DNA of 34,000 nt from Saprospiraceae bacterium. Its GTDB lineage: Bacteria > Bacteroidota > Bacteroidia > Chitinophagales > Saprospiraceae. Below are positions 9,291 through 17,045 of the stretch, piece by piece (the stretch's first letter is position 1; each line of letters starts with the position of its first letter). The DNA lies in assembly GCA_027488855.1 (NCBI GenBank), contig JAIYAV010000287.1, positions 1 to 34,000 on the forward strand, in the 5' to 3' direction. The notes beneath the pieces were generated by a model, which saw nothing but the letters and a program-made list of their open reading frames with translations, made no database searches and had not been told where the DNA came from. The position numbers and the translations under genes were made by a program.

Positions 9291-11174
9291 ATGAAGCAGT
9301 TGAAGTTAATTTGTTTGGTTGCCTGTATCATCGGTACTACCAGCACGGGAAACAGTCAATCCAATTTGACCAAAATCATTGAAAATCAAAAATTTGGGTT
9401 TATTGACTCTACAGGAAAAGTCATTATTCCAGCCGTTTTTAATTACGCGGATGATTTTAGTGAGGGCTTAGCAGCGGCCAGAGCAGACGGCGCGTACGGC
9501 TACATTGATGAACGGGGCCAGTTTGTCATCAGGCCAGCCTTTGAACAGGCAAGCGCATTCTGGAATGGTCATGCGCTAGTATACAATAAAAAGGAAATGT
9601 ATTTTATCAATAAAAAAGGAAAAAAAACCATCAGAGGCATTGGAATTGGTATAAGTAGGTTTAGTAACGGTTTTGCTGAAATCAGCACAAAATCAAGAAA
9701 AGTAGGGCTGATTGATACTTCGGGAAAACTTGTTTTCGACACCATCTTTCATTCAATTGGAAGTTTTAGACAAGGGGTTGCCGTATTCACCCGCTTAGTG
9801 GGGCCAGATGAAATCAAGGAAAGTGCAGTTTTAGACCGTACGGGTAAAATAATTGTTCCTTTTGGAGCATATTCTTCCATTCATGGTTTTAGATTAGGCG
9901 TTGGGCATGTAATTTCTAAAGACAAAAAATGGGAGGGTTTGATTGACACCAATGGAAGCTTGCTGTTTCGGGTGGAAAACACCAAGATAAGTCTTTTTGA
10001 CATTCAGGATCTTGATCACATCAAAGTCAAACGTCAAAACATTATCAATGGTAAATCCATCAATTATGAGGGATTTATCAACCAAAAAGGAGTTTACATC
10101 GTCGATAATCCAACCTTTCAGCAAGTATTGCCCTTTTCTAATGGCCGTGCCTTTGTAGAGGATACTACTCGGAAATGGTTTATCATTGATGCCGCTGGGC
10201 GAAGGCTTAGTCAAAGAGCATTTGACTGGGTACTGGACGGGATGTTTGTGGAAGGAAAGACCTGGGTCCGGTCGCTTAATCGTACATGGGAACTGATAGA
10301 CACCCTGGGGAATACCCTTTTTGTGAGCAAACTGAAGGAAATTTCAAAAATTCCAGGCACCAACTTATTGAAATACAATGAGACTCTATATGATCAAAAC
10401 TCCAATTTTGTTAAAAACCAATACGGTATAGCGAACCAATATGGGCAGGTGCTGACTCCCCCCATTTATGAAGAAATTGATTATGAAGGTTTTAAAAATG
10501 GTTTATTGCTGGCTCAAACCACTGGTCATTACCAATATTTAGATCAATCGGGGAAGCTCAAATGGGAACAAGCTCCTGCAAATTCATCAATTTGTACCTT
10601 AAACATCGATTACAGTATTTACAATCATTTTTGGGCTGCTTCCAAAAGGCATCCGGGGGATCTTGGAGGTTTTGGGAAAAGCGAAAACTTCCCTAAAGCA
10701 ATTCACAAAAAAGATCATTTCAAAGCCAATCAATTAAGTGTCAGTATCCAAAACAATTTAGACAAAACGTCAAACTGCCCACTGGCACTATACATCAGCA
10801 ACTTAAGTGGCCACGATCGGTATTTTCAAGCCCAGGATAGCCATTTATACTTACAACTTCAAGCTAAAAATGAGCAAGGTGAATGGCAAGACATCAATTC
10901 TTTGTATGAAAGTGATTGTGGGAATAGTTTTCATACCCTTACCTTACCCCACGGTAATTATTGGGGGTTTTCCATGCCTACTTTTGAAGGTGTTTTTTCA
11001 ACAGTTTTAAGGGCAAAGCTTAAAGTAACCGATCAAATCGATGAGGAATCTACTAGAATGTCATCCTATATTTATCTTTACAGCAACGAAATAAAAACAA
11101 AAATCAATCCAGGGCAATTCTGGAATATCCATCAAAATTCAATGTTGGATATTGCCCACCCATATCGGAATTAG
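9291..11174 (+). CDS. Secreted WG-repeat protein
   Basis: A 627-residue protein with a signal peptide (MKQLKLICLVACIIGTTSTGN). Residues about 30-410 are WG/KWG-type repeats: units such as FGFIDSTGKVIIPAVF, YGYIDERGQFVIRPAF, VGLIDTSGKLVFD and WFIIDAAGRRL, each close to 40 residues. From about 430 to the end is a different beta-rich domain (LSVSIQNNLDKTSNCPLALY, then LPHGNYWGFSMPTFEG) that I do not recognise. WG proteins are abundant in Bacteroidota and are mostly of unknown function, probably binding or structural. No T9SS sorting domain is seen. Like the propeller gene, it looks more AT-rich than nearby housekeeping genes. A weak terminator follows. Confidence 0.87.
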   Translation: MKQLKLICLVACIIGTTSTGNSQSNLTKIIENQKFGFIDSTGKVIIPAVFNYADDFSEGLAAARADGAYGYIDERGQFVIRPAFEQASAFWNGHALVYNKKEMYFINKKGKKTIRGIGIGISRFSNGFAEISTKSRKVGLIDTSGKLVFDTIFHSIGSFRQGVAVFTRLVGPDEIKESAVLDRTGKIIVPFGAYSSIHGFRLGVGHVISKDKKWEGLIDTNGSLLFRVENTKISLFDIQDLDHIKVKRQNIINGKSINYEGFINQKGVYIVDNPTFQQVLPFSNGRAFVEDTTRKWFIIDAAGRRLSQRAFDWVLDGMFVEGKTWVRSLNRTWELIDTLGNTLFVSKLKEISKIPGTNLLKYNETLYDQNSNFVKNQYGIANQYGQVLTPPIYEEIDYEGFKNGLLLAQTTGHYQYLDQSGKLKWEQAPANSSICTLNIDYSIYNHFWAASKRHPGDLGGFGKSENFPKAIHKKDHFKANQLSVSIQNNLDKTSNCPLALYISNLSGHDRYFQAQDSHLYLQLQAKNEQGEWQDINSLYESDCGNSFHTLTLPHGNYWGFSMPTFEGVFSTVLRAKLKVTDQIDEESTRMSSYIYLYSNEIKTKINPGQFWNIHQNSMLDIAHPYRN

Positions 11175-11197
11175 TTAAAAGCTGGCTTGGACTATCC

Positions 11198-11227
11198 AGC
11201 ATTTCTAACAAAAAATGCTTATTTTTG
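11198..11227 (+). terminator. Weak intrinsic terminator after the WG-repeat gene
   Basis: AGCATTT and AAATGCT form a 7-base-pair stem around an 8-base loop, followed by TATTTTT. It starts 24 bases after the WG gene stop. The stem is short and AT-rich, so efficiency is doubtful. A second small stem, GCTGG/CCAGC, precedes it. Confidence 0.4.
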
Positions 11228-11245
11228 GGAAAACAAGTGTACAAC

Positions 11246-11545
11246 ATGCCCAGCACATCCCTCGAAAAAGATTTGCTCGAAATTCCAGATTTACCGATGC
11301 TGCTTGAAAGGCTACACCACCGCCTTGACCATGAAAAAATTCAGCGCCAGGAGTTTCGCAGTTGGATCAGTGAAGAGGTAAAAGCAGAGTTTATCAATGG
11401 GAGCATTGTCTTGCATTCGCCAACGACGGAAGACCACAACGAGGCGACGGGGCATATCTACGGGATCACAAGCCTTTATGCCGATTTGCACCAATTGGGT
11501 AATGCCCTTACCATTCAACAATTCATCACCACTCTAAGCAAATAA
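11246..11545 (+). pseudogene. Truncated Uma2-family (DUF820) endonuclease-like gene
   Basis: A 99-residue frame from an ATG at 11246 (MPSTSLEKDLLEIPDLP). It contains the characteristic start of a Uma2 domain, AEFINGSIVLHSPTTEDHNE (near residues 50-72), followed by one helix, and then ends in ALTIQQFITTLSK. Uma2 proteins are normally near 190-200 residues, with PD-(D/E)XK-type catalytic residues in the second half. That half is missing, and the next gene starts 9 bases later. The fragment is therefore probably non-functional, left by a deletion. A frame extension upstream to a TTG at 11225 is possible but unnecessary. Confidence 0.6.
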
Positions 11546-11554
11546 ACCTACACC

Positions 11555-12409
11555 ATGGATCAACGCATCATCAAACTCTACGACGAATACACCCACAAGC
11601 CGCTTACCCGCAAGCAATTCATGCAACAGTTGGTGATGCTGACGGGGAGTACTGCCGCAGCCATGTCTGTTTTGCCCTTCCTGGAGTCGGATTACCAAAC
11701 GGCGAAGGTCACCACAGAAGGGGAACTGTTCACCGAATACGTCACCTATCCCGGCGCACAGGGTCAAATGAAAGCCTACGTGGCCCGACCCGAAAAGAAG
11801 AAAAAATACGCTGCCATCATCGTCATCCACGAAAACCGCGGCCTCAATGCCCACATTGAAGACGTAGCCCGGCGAGCAGCACTGGCGGGTTATTTGGCCA
11901 TTGCCCCCAATGCCCTGGCGCCGCTCTTGACCAAACCCGAGATTACGGAAGACGAAGCGCGGCAACTTTTTACGACCCTCAAAGCTGAAGACAACGTTGA
12001 AAACTTCATGCGTTGCATTGATTCCCTGCCCGCACGTGAAGATTGGAATGGCAAAATTGGCTGCGTTGGTTTTTGTTGGGGCGGAGCCATGGCGAATACC
12101 TTGGCAACGAAGGTTCCTGCCTTGGGTGCTGCTGTTGCTTTTTATGGCCGTCAGCCTGAAGCTGCCGATGTTCCCAAAATCAAAGCAGCCGTGCAATTGC
12201 ACTATGGTGGTTTGGATGAGCGAGTGAATGCTGGAATGGCGGCTTATGAAGAAGCACTAAAAGCCAATAAAATTGTTTACGAACAATATGTGTATGAGGG
12301 GGTAAATCACGCTTTCCACAACGATACTTCTACGGCAAGATACAATGCTGAAGCGGCCAAGTTGGCCTGGAGCCGGACGCTGGCGTTTTTTGAGCAACAT
12401 TTAAAGTAA
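11555..12409 (+). CDS. Dienelactone hydrolase family alpha/beta-hydrolase
   Basis: A 284-residue protein of the DLH family, which hydrolyses dienelactone or related esters with a Cys-Asp-His triad. The triad is visible: Cys174 in GFCWGG, Asp221 in GGLDERV and His252 in VNHAFHND. The N-terminus carries PLTRKQFMQQLVMLTGS followed by Ala/Leu residues. This resembles the degenerate Tat-like leader (RKQF) common in COG0412 proteins of Bacteroidota, so export is possible but not certain. The oxyanion-side motif IVIHENRGLN near residue 90 is also typical. The 3' end overlaps that of the DUF4058 gene on the other strand by 9 bases. Confidence 0.9.
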   Translation: MDQRIIKLYDEYTHKPLTRKQFMQQLVMLTGSTAAAMSVLPFLESDYQTAKVTTEGELFTEYVTYPGAQGQMKAYVARPEKKKKYAAIIVIHENRGLNAHIEDVARRAALAGYLAIAPNALAPLLTKPEITEDEARQLFTTLKAEDNVENFMRCIDSLPAREDWNGKIGCVGFCWGGAMANTLATKVPALGAAVAFYGRQPEAADVPKIKAAVQLHYGGLDERVNAGMAAYEEALKANKIVYEQYVYEGVNHAFHNDTSTARYNAEAAKLAWSRTLAFFEQHLK

Positions 12410-13177
12410 AACTTGCTGTAATAATGCCTGCATCCATTGTTGCTCTTCTGCTGAAAATTTAGGAGCCGGCGGTGCTTGGGTATAATCAATCGACAAATTA
12501 TACAATCCTCTTTCGTAGATTTTGTCCAAAGCAGTCTTGATCGGCAAACGAGCATCAGGATCGTCGTTCGCTAAGGGTACAGGTAGCACCGGAAGATTTT
12601 CCTGAACAAGATTGGTCCATACGGAGATGTGATCACTTTTGGCACGCCAAAGGTCGAACAAATAATGGGTTTTGGGTGCAGGTTGAATGACTCGTTTGCC
12701 TCTACGCAAAAGGTCAATTTCTAACAAATGCACTCCTGCTTTGTGTAAATCTTGCCGTTTTTGTAAGTATTCATCGAGGCCCGGGCGGCGTTTATTCACT
12801 GGTGAAAGTATTTCAATAGCGGTAATCAATTTATTGCTGGCCCTGTCCCGTATTTCCACAAAAGGTATTTTTATCCTAAAAACAGCGGGAATTTCATAAC
12901 TGGGTTTCGAAATCTCCGAAATGCTGCGCTCATACGTTTCAGTGGGTTCTTTCAACTCGTTTTTGTACAACACTGCTACATCTGGATAAATAATGTTTAG
13001 CCCCGCAGCAGGTCTGCGATCTTCTACCGTATAAGCATCTACTCTGGCAACATAGTTGGGTGCAATTTGGGGCGCGATCAGCTCCACAATCACACTGGCC
13101 AATTGATGGTGTACATCTGGCCATAAATTCCCTTCTAAATATGGATCCATTCCGGGGAATGGAGATTTCTTCAACAT
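12401..13177 (-). CDS. DUF4058 family protein
   Basis: A 258-residue protein from the ATG at 13177, chosen because family members begin with a short lead into SPFPGMDPYLEG, which is exactly what follows. The frame continues upstream to a GTG, but those residues lie in a palindromic repeat and are unlikely to be translated. Conserved pieces include DVAVLYKN, IEILSPVNKRRPGLDEYLQKRQ and HLLEIDLLRRGKR. The ILSP-N-K-R and EIDLLR motifs recall PD-(D/E)XK-like folds of Uma2-type proteins, but function is unknown. DUF4058 genes are common in cyanobacteria and scattered elsewhere, consistent with transfer. There is no signal peptide. Confidence 0.85.
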   Translation of the reverse strand: MLKKSPFPGMDPYLEGNLWPDVHHQLASVIVELIAPQIAPNYVARVDAYTVEDRRPAAGLNIIYPDVAVLYKNELKEPTETYERSISEISKPSYEIPAVFRIKIPFVEIRDRASNKLITAIEILSPVNKRRPGLDEYLQKRQDLHKAGVHLLEIDLLRRGKRVIQPAPKTHYLFDLWRAKSDHISVWTNLVQENLPVLPVPLANDDPDARLPIKTALDKIYERGLYNLSIDYTQAPPAPKFSAEEQQWMQALLQQVLL

Positions 13178-13203
13178 GAATTTTTGAGTATATTGGAAGT
13201 CTA

Positions 13204-13276
13204 TGAGCGATAAACTCACTTTCTATCACTCAATAATATGCTTTTTTTGAGCGATAAAAAAGGCTTTTATCACTCA
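13204..13276. repeat. Two tandem 29-base palindromes upstream of the DUF4058 gene
   Basis: Two units at 13204-13232 and 13248-13276 both have the form TGAGCGATA...TATCACTCA. Each has the same single mismatch, C facing A, in the middle of the arm. On the minus strand it becomes G facing T, a wobble pair, so both would fold fully in RNA read leftward, the direction of the DUF4058 gene. The units are 44 bases apart centre to centre. Their position 27 bases before the start suggests a leader structure or a double operator; they are not followed by T runs. Confidence 0.75.
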
Positions 13277-13439
13277 TCAAATCAAATTTCGCTTAAAAAA
13301 CGGCTCCAAGTCGCCAGACCGTTTCATCCTCCTCGCAATTTTCTGCTCTCCACTGACAAAAATCACTCCCACCTCTGACCCCCGTCATCCTGCCCAAGAT
13401 TCGCAGCTGCCTACCTTGCAGCAACAAATTTACAAAGGT

Positions 13440-13601
13440 ATGACAGTCGTTTTTTTGCTCATCCTGATTAGCCTCATTTTAGCCCTGGGCTTTTTAGGCG
13501 CTTTTTTCTGGGCCGTCAAAGGTGGACAATACGATGACGATTATACACCGTCGATTCGCATGCTTCTTGACGACGACAAACCAACTGACACAAAACTTTA
13601 A
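13440..13601 (+). CDS. ccoS: cbb3-type cytochrome oxidase assembly protein CcoS
   Basis: A 53-residue small membrane protein with one transmembrane helix followed by the diagnostic CcoS segment AFFWAVKGGQYDDDYTPSIR. CcoS is needed to insert heme b and copper into the cbb3 oxidase. The ATG at 13440 has AAAGG directly before it, too close for an ideal ribosome site; a TTG at 13416 would add eight residues and is the alternative start. The stop lies 13 bases before ccoNO, so the two are co-transcribed. The copper ATPase CcoI, which usually precedes CcoS, is absent; the preceding 160 bases contain no recognisable gene. Confidence 0.88.
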   Translation: MTVVFLLILISLILALGFLGAFFWAVKGGQYDDDYTPSIRMLLDDDKPTDTKL

Positions 13602-13614
13602 AATCACAAACCTG

Positions 13615-15747
13615 ATGGCACAAGTAGAGACATTTTACTACGACAATGCTATCGTGCGCAAATTTGCGTACGCGACCATGCTCTGGGCGGTTGTCGGGAT
13701 GCTGGTGGGCCTTATTGCAGCTTTTCAACTGATTTGGCCCGAATTAAACCTTGGCATTCCGTATACCACCTTTGGTAGAATCCGCCCCTTGCACACCAAT
13801 GCAGCAATTTTTGCATTTGTGGGGAACGGCATTTACATGGGAGTTTATTATTCCCTACAACGATTGCTCAAAACCCGCATGTTTAGCAATGTTTTGAGTA
13901 ACATCCACTTCTGGGGTTGGCAGTCCATCATCGTGATGGCCGCAGTCACCTTACCCCTAGGGATTACCAGTGCCAAAGAATACGCTGAACTGGAATGGCC
14001 AATCGACATTGCGATTGCCCTGGTTTGGGTAGTCTTTGGGATCAACATGTTTGGCACCATTCTCAAACGCCGTGAAAACCACATGTACGTAGCCATCTGG
14101 TTTTACATTGCGACCTGGATCACCATTACTGTATTGCACATTTGCAACAACATTGAAATCCCGGTTTCAGCCACCAAGAGTTACAACATCTTTGCCGGGG
14201 TGCAGGATGCCTTGGTACAGTGGTGGTATGCCCACAATGCAGTAGCCTTCTTTCTTACCACCCCCTATTTAGGCTTGATGTACTACTTCTTGCCCAAAGC
14301 AGCCAATCGGCCAATCTATTCTTACAAATTGTCAATTATTCACTTTTGGGCGCTGATTTTCATTTACATCTGGGCTGGGCCGCACCACTTGTTGTATACT
14401 TCTTTGCCCGACTGGGCGCAGTCTTTGGGAACGGTGTTCTCCGTCATGCTGATTGCGCCATCCTGGGGTGGGATGCTGAACGGGTTGTTGACCTTGCGCG
14501 GTGCCTGGGATCGGGTGCGCCAAGACCCAGTTTTGAAATTTATGGTGGTAGCCATTACAGCCTATGGCATGGCCACATTTGAAGGCCCAATGCTTTCGAT
14601 TAAATCTGTGAATGCCATCAGTCACTATACCGACTGGACCATCGGCCACGTACACATTGGTACTTTGGGTTGGAACGGCTTCTTGACCTTTGGCATCCTG
14701 TACTGGCTCATTCCGCGAATGTTCAACACCAAATTGTACTCCCTTAAATTGGCCAATGTCCATTTCTGGATCGGCACTTTAGGCATTGCGTTTTACGCCA
14801 TTCCACTCTATTTCGCTGGTTGGGTACAAAGTTTGATGTGGAAAGAATTTACTCCAGATGGTTTTTTGAAATACGGTAACTTCCTTGAAACGGTTACCCA
14901 GATCATGCCCATGTATTACATCCGGGCTTTGGGTGGAACCATCTACTTTATAGGCACCCTGGTGATGATCTACAACCTGATCAAAACGATCAGACAAGGT
15001 GAATTCATCGGTGACGAAGCGGCTGAAGCGCCTGCGCGGTTAGCTACGGACAACGTCCACAAAGGAGAACACTGGCACCGTTGGATTGAACGCCGCCCCA
15101 TTCAAATGTTGATTGCTAGTGCAATTCTGATTCTGATTGGTGGTCTGGTTGAAATCACACCGATGGTCATGATTGAATCAAATGTTCCCAAAATTGCTTC
15201 GGTAAAACCATACACACCTTTGGAATTGCATGGACGCGACCTTTATATCCGGGAGGGATGTTTGGGTTGTCACTCCCAAATGATTCGTCCATTCCGTTCA
15301 GAAACGGAGCGATATGGCGAATACTCCAAATCCGGAGAATTCATTTACGACCGGCCATTCCTGTGGGGTTCCAAACGCACGGGCCCAGATTTGCACCGCG
15401 AAGGTGGAAAATATCCCGATAGCTGGCACTACAACCACATGGTTGACCCACAAAGCATGTCACCTGGTTCGATCATGCCTCCTTACCCCTGGATGCTGCG
15501 CGATGAAATGAACCTCAGTACTCTGCCTCGAAAGATCAAAGTGTTGACCATGCTGGGCACACCCTATCCCCAGGGATATGAAGACCAGGCAGTTGCTGAC
15601 CTAAAAAAACAGGCGGCGGAAATAGCAGGTCGCTTGCGTATAGATGGTGTTAAGGACAGTAAGCTTGAGAAACGCGAAATCGTCGCCTTGATTGCCTACT
15701 TGCAACGCTTGGGTACGGATATTAAACCGAAGCCAGCAACCAACTAA
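13615..15747 (+). CDS. ccoNO: cbb3-type cytochrome c oxidase, fused subunits I and II (CcoN-CcoO)
   Basis: A 710-residue fusion of the catalytic subunit CcoN (about 1-470) and the membrane-anchored cytochrome CcoO (about 500-710). The oxidase reduces oxygen with high affinity and pumps protons. In CcoN the heme and copper ligands are visible: His60 (RPLHTN), His207 (YAHNAV), His257-His258 (GPHHLLY) and His345/His347 (IGHVHIG). CcoO begins after a hydrophilic linker with a new anchor helix (MLIASAILILIGGLV) and carries one heme c motif, CLGCH at 549-553, followed by QMIRPF. The start MAQVETFYYDN is chosen over an upstream in-frame ATG that lies inside ccoS. The N-O fusion is a known form in Bacteroidota, not an error; reading is continuous through the linker. 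Confidence 0.95.
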   Translation: MAQVETFYYDNAIVRKFAYATMLWAVVGMLVGLIAAFQLIWPELNLGIPYTTFGRIRPLHTNAAIFAFVGNGIYMGVYYSLQRLLKTRMFSNVLSNIHFWGWQSIIVMAAVTLPLGITSAKEYAELEWPIDIAIALVWVVFGINMFGTILKRRENHMYVAIWFYIATWITITVLHICNNIEIPVSATKSYNIFAGVQDALVQWWYAHNAVAFFLTTPYLGLMYYFLPKAANRPIYSYKLSIIHFWALIFIYIWAGPHHLLYTSLPDWAQSLGTVFSVMLIAPSWGGMLNGLLTLRGAWDRVRQDPVLKFMVVAITAYGMATFEGPMLSIKSVNAISHYTDWTIGHVHIGTLGWNGFLTFGILYWLIPRMFNTKLYSLKLANVHFWIGTLGIAFYAIPLYFAGWVQSLMWKEFTPDGFLKYGNFLETVTQIMPMYYIRALGGTIYFIGTLVMIYNLIKTIRQGEFIGDEAAEAPARLATDNVHKGEHWHRWIERRPIQMLIASAILILIGGLVEITPMVMIESNVPKIASVKPYTPLELHGRDLYIREGCLGCHSQMIRPFRSETERYGEYSKSGEFIYDRPFLWGSKRTGPDLHREGGKYPDSWHYNHMVDPQSMSPGSIMPPYPWMLRDEMNLSTLPRKIKVLTMLGTPYPQGYEDQAVADLKKQAAEIAGRLRIDGVKDSKLEKREIVALIAYLQRLGTDIKPKPATN

Positions 15748-15752
15748 CCAAA

Positions 15753-15843
15753 GTTGAGGAGTTGGGAAGTTTAGTTTAGTCCTTGTCCAAGGGCACTGCG
15801 ACAGCCTTAACTTCTCAGCTTCTCAACTTCTCAACTTCTCAAC
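15753..15843. repeat. Inverted repeat of GTTGAGAA words inside the cbb3 operon, copy 1
   Basis: The left arm (about 15753-15780) reads GTTGAGGAGTTGGGAAGTT. The right arm (about 15809-15843) is three to four copies of CTTCTCAA. The arms are complementary but imperfect. The right arm ends one or two bases before the ccoQ start codon, so folding would mask its translation start. A sister copy lies at 25846-25926. Confidence 0.75.
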
Positions 15844-15844
15844 C

Positions 15845-16048
15845 ATGTACAAATACATCCTCGAAAGCGCTGGAAGCATCAACTGGATGGCCATTTCTGC
15901 ACTGCTCACTTTTGTAACCATTTTTGTGGTGAGTGCAGCCATGGCGTTCCGCAGCACGCCAGCCTACCTCAATAAAATGTCGAATCTCCCCTTGGATGAT
16001 TCTATTCTTCAAACATCGGAAACTGACTTTCGCCATGAAGAAAAATAA
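15845..16048 (+). CDS. ccoQ: CcoQ/FixQ-like small subunit of cbb3 oxidase
   Basis: A 67-residue protein with one transmembrane helix (MAISALLTFVTIFVVSAAMAF) and a short polar tail. Size, topology and position between CcoNO and CcoP identify it as the CcoQ-type subunit, which stabilises the oxidase; sequence similarity alone would be weak. The stop overlaps the ccoP start by 14 bases, suggesting translational coupling. Confidence 0.75.
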   Translation: MYKYILESAGSINWMAISALLTFVTIFVVSAAMAFRSTPAYLNKMSNLPLDDSILQTSETDFRHEEK

Positions 16049-16958
16049 GCTCATCAAACAACTTATCCTTACAACCCTGGTCATGTTTTCCTCCAGTATG
16101 GTATTCGCTCAAGCAGCGAATACAAGTCCTACCGGAGCGACACAGGCCAGCAACAGTTTTTACAATGTACTACTGAGCAATGGTCTCCTCTTTTTTGCAG
16201 GATTGACCATGTTGGGGGCCGTGCTAGCACTATTTCATTTGTTAAACATGATGATTAAAGTGCAGCAGCTCAAAATTTATCAGGAACAAGGCATAGAAGC
16301 CTATGTGGAAAAAGTTAAAGCCACCCCAAGCTCTTTCTGGATGCGTCAGTACAAAGCCTGGACCAATGTAGTGCCCGTTGAAAAGGAGGATACGGTCATG
16401 ATGGACCACAATTACGACGGCATTAAGGAACTTGACAATAGTTTGCCGCCTTGGTGGGTCGCGATGTTTGTCATCACTTTTGCGTTGGGTGTTGTGTATC
16501 TGGGGTATTACCATGTTTTGGGTGGCCCCAGTCAGGCCGATGAATATGCCGCCGAAATGAAAGTGGCCGAAGCAGCCAAAGCAACTTTTGCTGCAAACCA
16601 GGTCAATAAAATTGATGAAGACAATTTGGAGGCCAGCACCGACCCAAAAGATCTTGCCATTGGTAAAACGATTTTCAGCACTAACTGTGTAGCGTGCCAT
16701 TTGTCCAAAGGTGAAGGAAGTGTAGGGCCTAACCTTACCGACGAATTTTGGATTCATGGTGGTGGCATCAAAAACATCTTCAAAACGGTGAAAAATGGGG
16801 TGCCAGAAAAAGGAATGATTGCCTGGAGTGCCCAGCTAAAACCGGCTGACATTTACAAGGTTAGCAGTTACATTCTTACGCTGCAAGGCACCAATCCACC
16901 TAATGCCAAAGCGCCACAGGGGGTGAAATACATTCCTGAAGAAGCCAAAACGGAGTAA
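16035..16958 (+). CDS. ccoP: cbb3-type cytochrome c oxidase subunit III (CcoP), single-heme form
   Basis: A 307-residue membrane-bound cytochrome c that feeds electrons to CcoN-CcoO. The start MKKNKLIKQL at 16035 overlaps ccoQ by 14 bases; upstream in-frame starts lie inside ccoQ. The order is an N-terminal hydrophobic leader (about 7-25), a second helix (about 48-70), the FixP signature ELDNSLPPWWVAMFVITFAL (about 134-153), and a cytochrome c domain with CVACH at 218-222 and a Met ligand candidate in EKGMIAW. Proteobacterial CcoP has two heme motifs; only one is present here. The extra N-terminal leader and helix are also unlike the short proteobacterial N-terminus. Both features appear typical of the Bacteroidota branch. 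Confidence 0.93.
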   Translation: MKKNKLIKQLILTTLVMFSSSMVFAQAANTSPTGATQASNSFYNVLLSNGLLFFAGLTMLGAVLALFHLLNMMIKVQQLKIYQEQGIEAYVEKVKATPSSFWMRQYKAWTNVVPVEKEDTVMMDHNYDGIKELDNSLPPWWVAMFVITFALGVVYLGYYHVLGGPSQADEYAAEMKVAEAAKATFAANQVNKIDEDNLEASTDPKDLAIGKTIFSTNCVACHLSKGEGSVGPNLTDEFWIHGGGIKNIFKTVKNGVPEKGMIAWSAQLKPADIYKVSSYILTLQGTNPPNAKAPQGVKYIPEEAKTE

Positions 16959-16964
16959 CTGAGG

Positions 16965-17038
16965 AAGTTTTAAGTTTTAAGTTGACCATCGCCGAGCGAA
17001 GCCGAGGTGTAGTCAACTTAAAACTTAAAACCTAAAAC
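16965..17038. repeat. Inverted repeat of AAGTTTT words between ccoP and ccoG
   Basis: AAGTTTTAAGTTTTAAGTTGAC (16965-16986) faces GTCAACTTAAAACTTAAAAC plus CTAAAAC (17012-17038), perfect over about 22 pairs. The 25-base core is GC-rich and contains GCCGAG twice. It starts a few bases after the ccoP stop and ends 7 bases before the ccoG start. There is no terminator-like T run on the coding strand, and the operon appears to continue through it. Confidence 0.85.
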
Positions 17039-17045
17039 AAAAAAA

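Noticed and set aside
11198-11245. Start of the Uma2 fragment at TTG 11225
   Set aside because: It would overlap the tail of a likely terminator; the ATG at 11246 leads directly into the conserved N-terminal part.
13281-13439. Remnant of ccoI before ccoS
   Set aside because: The frame is open but its translation has none of the ATPase C-terminal features; it looks like non-coding DNA with a small AAACGG/CCGTTT stem.
13615-15747. CcoN-CcoO fusion as a sequencing or assembly error
   Set aside because: The frame is continuous through a hydrophilic linker and both halves are complete. The same fusion is known in the Bacteroidota.
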